The translations under genes were made by a program, and so were the position numbers. Of a DNA stretch of 64,000 bases, positions 48,329 to 59,431 are shown in pieces. This DNA comes from Agrocybe praecox (lineage: Eukaryota; Basidiomycota; Agaricomycetes; Agaricales; Agrocybaceae): NCBI GenBank assembly GCA_964017145.1, contig OZ024842.1, forward strand, positions 2,604,001-2,668,000, read 5' to 3'. Below the pieces are notes generated by a model. It did not search any database. It saw only the letters and a program-made list of their open reading frames with translations, and was not told where the DNA came from. Positions within the stretch are counted from its first letter, which is position 1; every line of letters starts with the position of its first letter.

Positions 48329-51000
48329 CTATGATACCTCCCTCTGGACTTGAACTTTATTTTATGATGTATGTTATACAGTGCAATAGAATGTAATATC
48401 ATAGATACAAAGAAATTCCAAATACAAAGCGTGAACAGACTGTAGTAGCACGGAAAGGTATAAACGGTGCTATTGCTATAAAATAGGTCGCTTATTGCAA
48501 CTAACGAAAAATGATTAATGAAACCGCGTGCTCGGCGCTCAGTGACCGACTAGCACTGTAAATCTAGATTCTAAAGTGAGTTGTTTATTTTCTCTTTGGG
48601 TCCACATCCTTTCCTCCCTTTCCATCGTTCGCTTTTGTTGCGGCAAGAATTTCGCTAACAACCCTCGTGCATAGGTCTCCATGCTCACATTGAATATTGA
48701 ATATTGCGGACGCTGACGCAGTGGGGTACATCAATTGGGACGGTACCCCTACGTTCCCCTTTGCGCCTGCCTCTTCCTCTCGTCAAATCACCATCACCCC
48801 AAGCACAAAGACGAACGCGACGACAGGTATCACAAACTTTCGGGCTTTCGTCGTCGTTGTCCTCATCTTCCTCTTGTCATTAATTCACCGGTCCTCCCGC
48901 TTCTCTCTCTCTTTTCTCCCATTGGGCATTCAATCATCATCCCCTCTACCATCCTGTTTCGGTTTTCCATTTCTCTTCTCCCATCTCCATAAAACTCATC
49001 GGTCTCAACGTCGACCACGACCCGCCCTAGACCCTCCAAGCCTTTTCACACTTGCACGTTGCTCCTTGTTGGCCCTTATCTATCGTCCATCGCGAGTCTC
49101 TCGGCTGCGGCATTTTTCGATGCGCCTAATGTCTTTTTCTTCGTCCTCACAGGTAGTCCCGCTTTTGAGATCCCCGAGGGAGCGGGTCCATATAAGAGTT
49201 TACCGTTTTAGATGTATGCGGCTGCGAAATGAGCGATGTTTGGGCTTCGGGTGGTTCATTCGACCACACTTGAAGTTTGCGCGAAGACGGCTTGAGGAGG
49301 CGGGTGTTTAGGAGGCCTGGGGGGAGGAAGAGTGGTGCATCGATTCGTCTATGCTGGATGTTTAGGCAGGCACCGTCAAAGTGAACGTTATGTTTACCAA
49401 CACCGTCAATTAAAAGCGTCAATTATTCTCTCGTCCTCCTCCTACTTGTTGCCACCACTTGTACTGGACGGTCATGTGACCGTCTGTATCCTTGTCGCCG
49501 GCGCCTATACTCTCCTCGAGGTTCAACTCTCGAGCCTCGTTCTCCAACATCACCCTCAGGTCGAATACGGATGCGCGCTGATATATTCCACTATCTCCTC
49601 TTCCCTGCCTACATCTCTCGTCCACACTACCATCAACAGATAATCACTATCATCACCGCCAGAAGCGTGAACACTACGCACGCCAGCGCTCTTCACCCCA
49701 CACCTTTCTCATGGAAGACAGTAGTCGGTCGAGATTATCTACTGCCAGCCGTTTGAACAAAGTTTAAGCTATAAGTTTAAGCTATAAGTTGTGAACGCAT
49801 GCTGTGGGTGATCTGATGGTGTTTGGGCCTGGCGCGACTTATAAGGTTGCGTGGGCGACGTTTGGTGTCACAGTTTTGGGTATAAAGTCGAGAAAAGATG
49901 GTGGGAAGGGATTTTAGCAGTTAAACTATACGTCTTCATTTGACCTCCGTGCTTTGCCCCGCCATCCCTCATCGATGTGACTGCCGTCTATTATTGCCTG
50001 CGTCTCGACAATATCACTGTCGTCACTAGGAGCACCAACATGAACCGTTTGCTATTCCTCGGTCTCTGCTCTCAGAGTTATACGTATATCCTCATAACTG
50101 CATCTATCTCATTTATTTTTCTTAATATCGCATCCTGTCCCACGTCTTGGACTTCTTACTTTCTCTCCAGACGTCATTTTCGCTTCGTCTCTTTATTTCT
50201 TCCTCTCCTTTTATCCTTTTCTCTTTCCTGCTCCCACATGTATGTCTATCATCAGGCCGATATCATCCTTTCCGCCTTTCTTACATCACTTCGCATCAAC
50301 TCATTGGCTCTTCCGCATAGGTAGCTTGTAGGTTCACCCATGACGAGCGCTTTCGTCCTGAATTCCTTTCATCATTCGAATTTGATTTTTTTCTTTTTCT
50401 TTCACCTTTTCTTCGACTGTGATTTGACCTTATGATTGACGTTCACTCTCACCTAGACACGTATTACTGCCTGTGCTGTTCTCTGATTCCCTAGTATTCC
50501 CGATCCACATCGATGATCGATTGTATTTTATTCCGAATCATCGACGAGCAAAATGATTGATGATTGATGATGAGTGGTCACTTAATTTCATTCGTGTCCT
50601 TGTTCTGACTTGTAGCTTCTACATTCTGATACCAAAGTCGAGCGCTCTCATACTGCGCGTAACCTAGAAATTCGGCATTCGAGGATCGAGTCCTGCTCGA
50701 TCACGGGCTATTCCTACACATACATTGGGGCTTACGCCCATATACATATACATATCTTAATTGACATGGAGTGGTTATGTTTGCTTTCTCTGTGTATGTT
50801 TCATTACTTGTCATTCCTCCTTTCTCTTTCATGCAACGGCTCTTCCTGCCTTGTAAAGTGCAACGTCCAGCGACTAGTTTGAAAAACTTGATTTCTGCAC
50901 TTTGACATCTAAAATATGTTGGCTGCGTGTTCTTATTTGCAGAAATTTTGTCGTACGTACATGGGTCCATGCGGAAAATGATATCCTTTGCCCCACTCCG
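48329..51000. other. 2.7-kb pyrimidine-rich region without a convincing gene
   Basis: The plus strand from about 48580 to 50400 is strongly C/T-rich. It has an open frame of 204 codons at 48697-49311 whose translation is Ser/Leu/Pro/Arg-rich and of low complexity, with no family pattern. Smaller frames follow without credible splice joins. The region could hold a non-coding transcript or the long leader of an unrecognised gene. A 13-bp tandem repeat lies at 49761-49790. Confidence 0.35.
49761..49790. repeat. Short tandem repeat, 13-bp unit
   Basis: AGTTTAAGCTATA occurs twice in direct succession and is followed by the first four bases of a third copy. Confidence 0.8.
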
Positions 51001-53587
51001 TCACAGATTCTCTGGCATACTGGCTCGAACTCGCTCCAAGTAATTCCTCGTCTCTTGTCGTACAATAGCGGTGCGGATGGGAAATGTGGCGGACAGCTTC
51101 ATGCTGGGAAAGGTTTGTTGTTGGCAGCGTTGAACAAGTGATTCAGAAAATCCAGCTCGAGGAAGGAAGAAGATCATGTAACCAAGATAAAGAAAGCAAT
51201 GATACATGCTGCAATGTGACGTGGAGTCGTTTTCGCTGTACTTGAAAGTCCATCTTCCATTTTGAAGGACAGTAAGGCCATTAGAAATGTGGTCTTCTTG
51301 CAAACTTGGATCTTGTGAAAATGGGTATTCAAGCTCCCATATACAGCCCAAGACTGCCTCTGCATAGGCATGAGGACCTATTGCATATCTGTCTGATTGG
51401 TCTGGGTGCTGTAGAAAGTGCATAAAATGCGAAAAATAGTGATGTTTTCCGCCTTCGAGTGTGAATGATGGAAATAGATGGAGCACATCATAGGCCCTCA
51501 CTATTTTAAGGGACTGTTGACCAACAGAAAGGATTGGTACATACATGTCATTCCCCAGGTGACATGCAACACATAAGAGCAGGATCTGCTCTTGGTGGTG
51601 ATAATAATGAGGCAGATGATTCAAAAATAGCTGTTCCACATATTCTTTATGCTGTTTCTCTATTATGGCCCAGCACTTATCTAGTAGGGCCTGTGCAGAA
51701 CATTAAGCATATTAACAACAAATGGATATTTCTTCCTTACCATGCATGCACAGAACGGAAGCCACAACCAAAATACAAATTTTCGGAGGTCCAGAGGAGG
51801 GGCATTGGTAATTCCTAATCCCTTGTAGGATTCAATTTCCCTCATAATGGAGTCCAAAAACAGAAACTTTTCAGCGCTATTGATTAGTGAAGTTGAGCCT
51901 TGGCAAAGTGTAAATTCCCTTGTAATGAAGTTCATAAAGGGATAAATGTTAATGGCCTCTGGGCCAGGATCTGGGAGAATTGGGTTTTGTTTGAGATTAT
52001 GAACACTTTCTAGGAACACTCTTACCTTTGATCACATGTTGAATTATATTTGCAATATGCTCTGATCTGTAGGTATCAATGTCGAGGAAGTACTCTCTGG
52101 ACCTCATGGGGTCTAGAAGGAAGTCATGAAGTGATGTGTGTAGGATTTTCACAGCCTCTAAGTCCCTCCCAAGTGAAGAGGAGAAAATCACCTTCTCAAT
52201 AGAGACAATAGCCCCTAGATCACAGACCAAAATCTCGAGCTCCCCTGGTTCCAACGACATAAATATAGATATGTCGAATTCGCCGTCATATAAGCTGAAT
52301 ACGCGGTGTGTAATGATACTAAGCATATATAGGACGCGTGCTCGATCTGCGACGGAATCAAGGATCATTGTATACAGCGCGTCCAGTTGCGTGAAGGGTA
52401 AGTCACCTTGAGCCGGTCGTAGATTATTGACAACGTCAAGGCGGTGATCGGGTCGATGCCTAGTTGATTTGCAATAGCGAAATACGGTTGATGCATAGAT
52501 AAATTGCCCCGATGATTTCCTGACAATTTCCTCCAGAGTGTTGTCAGATGGCCAAGACGCAGGGATTAGATGTTTAAATGGATGGGTGGTTTTGATTTCC
52601 TCAAAACTGTCCCTGAGAAAGAGGTGAATGTCGTCATCGGGATGGAATGTATCGTCAAGGTAAAGTCGTGAAAATACTCCGTTCATTTTGCTCGACCTAA
52701 AGGCCAGATTGATATCATGTTCGGGGCGACTGGCAATGAAGAATAGAACGGGTAGATCGAATGTTCGAATTGCGTTCGCTATCATGCTTAGAATCCTGGC
52801 CTGCATGGCCCCATCGCCACATTCGTCGAGACCATCTATGACGATGACCCGCCAGGAACCCAAATCTAACGCCATTCCCGAATAGCAGACCTTGTAAAGT
52901 GGCTTCATCACTAGATGCGTAAGCTGATGCTCCAATCCCTTCGTCAAAATCAAAGGATCCGCCTCAATTGCAGAAAGTATCTCGCTTTGAGTGGCCGGGA
53001 TTTTGTGGAGAATCTGGTACGCGAGCGTTGCAACGAACGCGCCTCCATGATTCCTGCTTCTATCAGACCTCCAAAAAATGAAATTCGCGAGAACTAGATC
53101 ATTGAGGAGACACATCTCAATGAATGTTTGTGTAATGGCTGATTTTCCCGCTCCTGCTGCACCGGTGAGCCACATGATGTATTTGTCCCATGTTTCCCTA
53201 TCGCAACGTTGGGCCCAGTTCATTATTTTTCTCAGGACAGCAACACGCGTATTCGGATGGCATTTTGGACGGTCAAACTGGGCATTAGAGTCGTGAAATG
53301 CGTTCGGTGCCGTAGCCTCCTTCAGGATGTCGAATGACGCTGCAAATAATCAGATCCTCATGATAGTAGCACTGAATCTTTGGTGTATATCACTCACATT
53401 TCCTTCCATTGCCTGACAGATGCTGAGTAAATGTCCCCCCGGCTACGACAACGCTGTTGGCAGAGATAAGTGATTGATGTGTGATTGGTCGTTGATTCTC
53501 TGCCATCTCTATTGTGAAAGACGAGTCATGAAAAGGACGAAGAAACTCAGACCCTGGATGTTTGATGATACCGCAATGCAAACCCAC
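51001..53587 (-). CDS. NACHT-domain STAND NTPase (NWD2-like)
   Basis: The N-terminal leader ends with SANSVVVAGGTFTQH, the short 'GGTF' segment that precedes many Agaricomycete NACHT proteins. After PNAFHDSNAQFDRPKCHPNT comes the NTPase: Walker A WLTGAAGAGKSAI, FIFWRSDRSRNHGGAF, then Walker B VIVIDGLDECGD and FFIASRPEHDI (sensor). A helical domain with LPFTQLDALYTMIL and ILHTSLHDFLLD follows. The last 300 residues, over two or three further exons, form a helical region ending RNYLERVRASMPENL; I see no WD40, ankyrin or TPR repeat. STAND NTPases act as signal switches in fungal self/non-self recognition, and many belong to fast-changing families. The catalytic motifs are intact. The start may be at 53587 or at the internal MAENQRPITH (53509). 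It stands alone, with no effector gene beside it. Confidence 0.85.
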
Positions 53588-53798
53588 ATATACAAGCCAT
53601 ATGGAGGATATTTATATCCGCACTGCCATAACATAAATAGTTAGATGTCCTACATTAGGCCCGGCCTCAAAGGACGTTAAATGGGATTCAAAAAAGAAAC
53701 GAAAAATGAGTGATGAAAATAAGTAATACAAGATGAACTATATACTTCAGTGAACCGATGCGACATAAATATGCAATAAACCAAGGGGCGACCAGTAA

Positions 53799-55456
53799 TC
53801 ATTGAGAGTTTCCAGTTGGGCGGAAGGAGACGCGGACCTCGGCAATTTCTTTTCTCGTCTTTCTGAGCGTTTCCTCGATGTTGCGCTCCAATGCAGAGGC
53901 TTGAACAACGGTCAAAGTTCCATCGACTTCTGCTACAAGGTCAACAAAGATCATAGATCCCGCATGACGCGCTCTAAGGTTGCGAATCGCTACCAATGAT
54001 GGATCGAAAGACGCAGGAGAGATGATTCCTGTAGAAGATGGTTTTTCTAACAGAGGTTCAAGTGTTTTTTGAAGACTTCTGCGGGTCCGAGGTGACACAC
54101 TTGCGTCTGTGAGGTCTCCCCATGCTCCCGCGAGGAGACTAAACCCTTGCCTTAGGATAACAATAGATACAAGGAGACCTGATCATAGCTAAATGAGCTT
54201 CTGCGAGCAAATAATATAACGGATCAACATACCACCGATAGGGTCAAGCGGGAATGCGGGGAAGAACCACGTTCCAAGGATGGCAAAAAAAGCTACCAAA
54301 CTAGAGTAGGCATCACTTCTATGATGAATGGCATTGGCCAAAAGTACTGGACTCTTTTCTTCATCAGCAACAACCTTTGTAACTCTATAAAGCCACTCCT
54401 TTATGAGCACACTGACGGCCGCAAACCACGCCGCGTTAGGGTCTATGGAATGTACATGACCGTGTCCATGTCCATGTCCAACTGTTGGTAAAGGTGCAGT
54501 GGTAGTTATGTTGGTCAAGATGTCCTGCAAATGACCGGGTGGTAATGTTACAGCTGTTTCAGCGAGGGCGGTTATTAGAAGGTGGTATGAATGGAAACCA
54601 ATGCCCAAAGCTCCGCCAATTAATAGTAATGAGATAGTGGTTGTCCCAAGTGTCTCAAACTTCGCAAAACCGTAGGGATACCGTTCAGAGGGAGGTTTAC
54701 GGGACAGCTTCCAGCAAAATAAGGTGACAAAGTCACCGAGGAGGTCTGAAACATATCAGTGCAGCATGAGCGAATTTGCCCCTGCAGTTATGAGGAACGC
54801 GTAACGAACCACTCATGGAATGACCAGCATCAGCCAGTAGGGAAGCCGAATGCATATACCATCCTGCTAGGCCCTTGACGGCGGTTAAACCTATGTTGGA
54901 GAACAACCCAACAAGCGTAATGTAGCTTCCACGATCACCTAACGAGACATTAAACTCAAGACCACGAACAAGGATTCCATAACGCACCAGAGCCTTTTAA
55001 AGCTGCAATTATCTGCTCAGCGTCGTGTGTATGTCCTTCCTCTCCATGTGAATGAGAATGTCCGAATATTGAGTGCGAATGTGAATGTTCGTCATGGTCG
55101 TGATCGTGTTCTCCGTGTCCATTTTCGTGTTTTTGTGTCTTGTTATCCAAATCTTTTTCCTTGGGCGCGCCCTTTGTTGAATGGGACCTTCTCTGGGTCA
55201 TGGCAGAAGATGTGGGGTTTTGAGGTGGAAGGAAAATATGTGCCTGGAATACGTTTCTAATTGGGGACACGTTACTTCTCAGGGACGGTATGTATGGAGA
55301 AGGGTGCCACGACGGCAGTCTTGAAAAGAGTCGAATACGTGTCCTTTGTGGATGAAGTATACGGGCAGAATTGAAGCTGCTATAAAGCAGACAAGTAGTT
55401 GAGGATCTCCGAGTAATCGGCTTCAGTTGCCAAGTGCAGACGGGCATCTCAAACAC
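53799..55456 (-). CDS. Cation diffusion facilitator, mitochondrial MMT1/2-like
   Basis: The N-terminal 80 residues are rich in Arg, Ser and Pro without acidic residues (RILHPQRTRIRLFSRLPSW), as in a mitochondrial targeting sequence. A histidine-rich stretch follows (HGEHDHDHDEHSHSHS). The membrane core shows SYITLVGLFSNIGLTAVKG, ASLLADAGHSMSDLLGDFV (DxxxD metal site), KPPSERYPYGFAKFETLG and NAIHHRSDAYSSLVAF (HxxxD metal site). A second His repeat, HGHGHGHGHVH, sits in the loop between helices 4 and 5. The soluble C-terminal domain has SMIFVDLVAEVDGTLTV and ends EVRVSFRPTG. The family exports metal ions from the cytosol or matrix; MMT1/2 relatives handle mitochondrial iron, while similar proteins move zinc. 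All metal ligands are present. The start may be 55456 or 55447. Confidence 0.88.
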
Positions 55457-55736
55457 TGCGCAAACCTCCGATCCCTGATTGGACGAAAATGCGTAGGTTT
55501 CGTCGCTGGGCGTTTAGAACATATAGGTTCGCAACAACAAGGCGAGTACAAACTATATCCAAATTCCCAATGAGGCTTCGCATCAAGACACTGGGGTTAT
55601 GACTGTCCGGGAAGAACTGTGCAGGTGGGACTCGGAGCCGTCTGGGCACTGGTTCTCGACTCCATGCGAATATGTTATTTCTCTCGCAGTCACAATACAA
55701 TCCGGCATTGACATTGGATAAGATGTGTGTAATCTA

Positions 55737-57303
55737 CTAGTAGAGCGACTGTAGCAGGTCAACTACTCGTGGCACTTGTGGGTCACTCGCTTCGGTACCC
55801 AAAGCTTGACTCGCAATAGAAACCAAGTCTTCTTTCGGCACTTTGTATTCTGTGAGAGTCGACTTGAGCCCAAGTTTAACTACAAGGCTATCGCGCGGAA
55901 AATAATCTTATTAAAGAAAAAATTTAAAAGATATTCATAAAAACGCACGCACCTGTCGATTAATGTCGCCAAGCGACGTACGTCTCCATCTAAGGATCCT
56001 GTAGAAGGTTCGTGCAAATAGAAGAGCGACGCAGCTAGCGCCTTCTTATCTTCTTCGGAAGCAATTTCTGATTTCAAGGACACAGTAGGTGAAAGAGTAA
56101 GACACTATGTGTTATGTTGCGCGTGAGCAATAAATCGCAGTTTAGAAGAATCAACCAACAGAAGTGATTCCATGAGGGATACTATAACGTGCACCCAGTT
56201 TATGTCCCAACGCATGCGACAAGCCTAATGCACTGTCCAATCACATGAAATTTGATTAAAAGCAGAAATAATTATTTCAATAAAGCTGCTGCGCACCTAT
56301 ATTTTTCAAGTTTCATTGGCCATAAACTCATCCATGATGCAATTTGCAACCTTTGTCGAGCCTCCACGTCGTTGGGGTGGGCCTTCGATTCTGGCAGATA
56401 TTTGAACAGGTCGGCCATAGCTGCATAGCACAACACTTTTACGGGATGAGAGACCAAAGGTCTGTACAATTGCTCTAGTGGCAAATTAACATTCTATTAA
56501 TGACGATCATGCTCATACTCACCGACTGTATGGTCTAATGATCTGATACCCGTGGAAAGCCTACTTTCATCTGAGACAAACTAAAGTGATTGAGGAGATG
56601 AAAACTTACCAGAGTCTCTCGGGTGTGGCTAGAGTAAGCTCAGCATCGAGGATAATGCCTGCAGGAGCCAGTTCCTGGGATGATACGGCAACTTTCTGGC
56701 CTTCGTCATTGGTGTATCCTGCTCCAATCTGATAATTGGTTTTAGAGAAATTATCAATATGCAATCATGAAATGGAAACACCGCACGCTATATTCGGCCG
56801 CGCTCAAAGTCGTTGGAATAGCGATCTGAGGGGGGGTTTTCCCACCTTTCTCTTTCTGTATGTTGTATAACATTGCTTTCGAGGCGTCAACGGGAGATCC
56901 ACCGCCAACCGCAACGATACAGTCGCAACCAGTCTTATCGTACTGTTGAATTCCGTTACGAATCCCGGCAATTGGGCTATGCTCGCCTATCTCGAAGAAG
57001 GTTCCGCCCCACGCATCATGTTCTTTCAAGATATCTTCCACCCTCCTAACCACGTCGGTCTAAGTATCCGTAGAATTAGACGAATGATCATATCAACGCT
57101 GTCACATTAAAACCCACCTTACTGTGTAGACTTTTACCAGTGACAATTAAGGCTTTCTTTGCGCCCAATATGTTCAACAGTTTCGGTAAGGCTGTCTTGA
57201 CTGATCCTGGTCCATAGTAGATGCCCTTCAGCGTGTCTGTCCAACTGTAAAAACCGCTCAGTGTAGATGAATCAGACGTGGTAGTTGCATCGAGGTTGGA
57301 CAT
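55737..57303 (-). CDS. Iron-containing alcohol dehydrogenase family (maleylacetate-reductase-like)
   Basis: The protein has about 390 residues in eight or nine exons. The N-terminal NAD(P)-binding part shows IYYGPGSVKTALPKLLN, KKALIVTGKSLHSKTDVVR and CIVAVGGGSPVDASKA (the glycine-rich GGGS loop). Then PQIAIPTTLSAAEYS binds the nucleotide. The C-terminal helical part holds the metal site: LDHTVE, and GLSHALGHKLGARYSIPHGITS with its three histidines. The last exon gives LGLKSTLTEYKVPKEDLV. The group includes fungal dehydrogenases close to maleylacetate reductases of aromatic catabolism; the true substrate cannot be told. Its upstream side faces the flavin-reductase-like gene (444 bp apart), so shared regulation is possible. 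All metal ligands appear intact. Confidence 0.88.
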
Positions 57304-57747
57304 CTTAGATTGTCGGCTCGCAGGTACTCAAAAGTGTATGAGTAAGACGTGAAGAATAGTGCGTGATACATTGCTGGAAGCTTTATGCTTAGTGATCGTG
57401 GTCATGGGTATATTCGTCCTAAAATGATATCAGCAGGAGTTTCCCAAAGAACGATCTATGGCACACCTGTCATTATTACATCATGAGGTTGATCTGCATA
57501 TGAATTACACAAAAAAACCAATGAGAAAACTCCGTCCTTTGGCACATAAGAGTTCTTGTTCTCGAATTCTGTGATTGTGTGCGTGTTTCGGTCTACATCT
57601 TGCTAGTGAACGCCACCTCGGTCATCAGAAGCGATTCCCACGAAAGAAATTAGAACCGAGAAGGTCATTTGTTTTCCATTTCCGAAGGATTTTGATTTTT
57701 CATTATCTGACATTGCAGTCGCAGTGCAAGGAACGTTGTGTTCGAGA

Positions 57748-58922
57748 ATGAGTTTAACCGGTCGCTGGTGTGTTCGTTGCCCACGCGCAAACGCGGTCAC
57801 GAGCCTTTTGCACCTTCGCCAGACTCGCTTCAATTCAACCGCTCGACCTTCTTTCGACTTCCAATCCGTATTCAGACTGGTCAATCCCCCGTTGGAAAAA
57901 TGGAATATCGGAGAAGGTATTCCGAGTGAAAATACCCAATGGAACGAAGATGTTGTGAATTCGAAGAGGGTATCATGGGATCTCACCAAACCAGAAAACA
58001 TGAGGCGAGTCCATTTGGTTGGTTTACAACATACCTTCTCTCAGCCTTGGATTATTGCCTGTAGGGATTCATACCGGCTGCTTACATCTGCTATCGTGCC
58101 TCGTCCCATCGCTTTGGTGTCAACGCTTTCAGAGGATGGGCAACCAAATCTTGCGCCTTTCAGGTCAGTGGATGCAGGGTTGCATTAGGTTATCATGAGG
58201 TGCTAATTGAGATCTCGGGACATAGTTATTTCTCTATGGTAAGCTTATACCGATGACTCCTACGCGACTTAGACCCATCTGTTCTGTGCAAAGGTCTCCC
58301 ATAATCCACCGATGATCAGCTTATCTTTCAGTCTATCAACACGTAGGCCGAAAGATACGCGGAATAACATTATAACTACAAAGGAATTTACGGTAAGCAT
58401 AATTAGCGAAGCATTTGCTGAAGCCGCGAATTCTACGTCAGTAGAGTCCCCTGCAAACACAGACGAATGGCTTATCAGTGGCCTGTCGAAAGAAGATAGT
58501 GTGCGTATAGTTTCATAATGATTCTCCAAGTAATTCATAATGACATCTTACTAGACGTCTGTAAGACCTCCGTTTGTGCGAGAAAGTGCTGTTGGCATGG
58601 AGTGCGAGGTTTGTGCTTTGGAATCTATTTATATCGCAACGATCTCATCCTTGAATAGTTGTACAGCTTTCAGGACATAAGTACTCCTTCGTCAAACGAG
58701 CCAACCACGACGGTATTGCTCGGACTAATCAAGAAAATTCACGTTCGCGAATCCGTACTTGATGAGGGTGGGATGACTGTTGACCCTGCTAAATTACGGG
58801 CTATTGCGCGCCTTGGAGGAGTGACCTATGCGAGGCTACTCGAAGGCTTTGATTTGCCACGAGTGTCTTGGAAGGCGATCCGAGACGAATACACACAACT
58901 TCCTCGGAACGGAAGTCCCTGA
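57748..58922 (+). CDS. Flavin-reductase-like FMN-binding split-barrel protein
   Basis: The start at 57748 gives an N-terminus rich in Arg, Ser and Thr (LLHLRQTRFNSTARPSF), suited to mitochondrial import. The split-barrel domain begins SYRLLTSAIVPRPIALVSTL and goes on with GQPNLAPFSYFSMVSHNPP, ISLSFS and NIITTKEFTVSIIS. A microexon of 13 bases, 58226-58238, supplies 'YFSM' between introns of 62 and about 55 nt. The end is IARLGGVTYARLLEGFDLPR, typical of the PF01613 proteins called flavoprotein oxygenases or flavin reductases (DIM6/NTAB type). These bind FMN and either reduce flavin for a partner or act as oxygenases; the substrate is unknown here. Length is about 310 residues. Confidence 0.88.
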
Positions 58923-59431
58923 TGATCTTCTCTGGTAATGCAGCACAAATGACGGAAGACACTTGTAGACAGAGTGGTTTAGAAATAGTACATGAGTTCC
59001 AACATGTGACCCCTGGGCTATCAGTAAAATCGATGCTATCGATGGAAAAGAAGAGAAAACCCTGACTTGTTTTGGTTAATACAAGTACACGGTATAGGAG
59101 AGTTATTTGAGACTAAAGATGATTTTACGAATCAGAATTTGGGATTGGGCGGAAGCAAATCATTCCAAACCACGTGTTTGGATCTTTCTTTACCCCCACA
59201 AGTTCAAGCTCAGCGTCCTAGCGCAGTACACACATTCACCCTTCTTTAATATCTCCTCGTACGTATCCACCATTGTCAGGGTTCAAATCCATTATAACTG
59301 CTTGTCTTACCCAGCTCTCTCCCGCTTCTACTGGTAAAAATCAGTCCATCTCGTCATTAGGCGTCTTTCGCAGCGGTCAGTCGCCAAATCCCACTCAACT
59401 ACTCACGCGCTTAATTCTTCAATAGACTCCT
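58923..59431. other. Intergenic, promoter of the Sec7-like gene
   Basis: About 500 bp between two plus-strand genes. Short open frames of 60-76 codons here have no family pattern. Pyrimidine-rich DNA from about 59230 to 59430 fits a fungal promoter and leader. Confidence 0.4.

Noticed and set aside
48697..49311. 204-codon open frame as a protein-coding gene
   Set aside because: Composition is Ser/Leu/Pro/Arg low complexity caused by the C/T-rich strand; no domain, start context or splice continuation supports it.
50610..50710. Possible tRNA gene: CTCATAC loop and a near B-box GGATCGAGTCC
   Set aside because: The arm around the B-box-like string pairs at only three of five positions, the D-arm is not recognisable and no acceptor stem forms.
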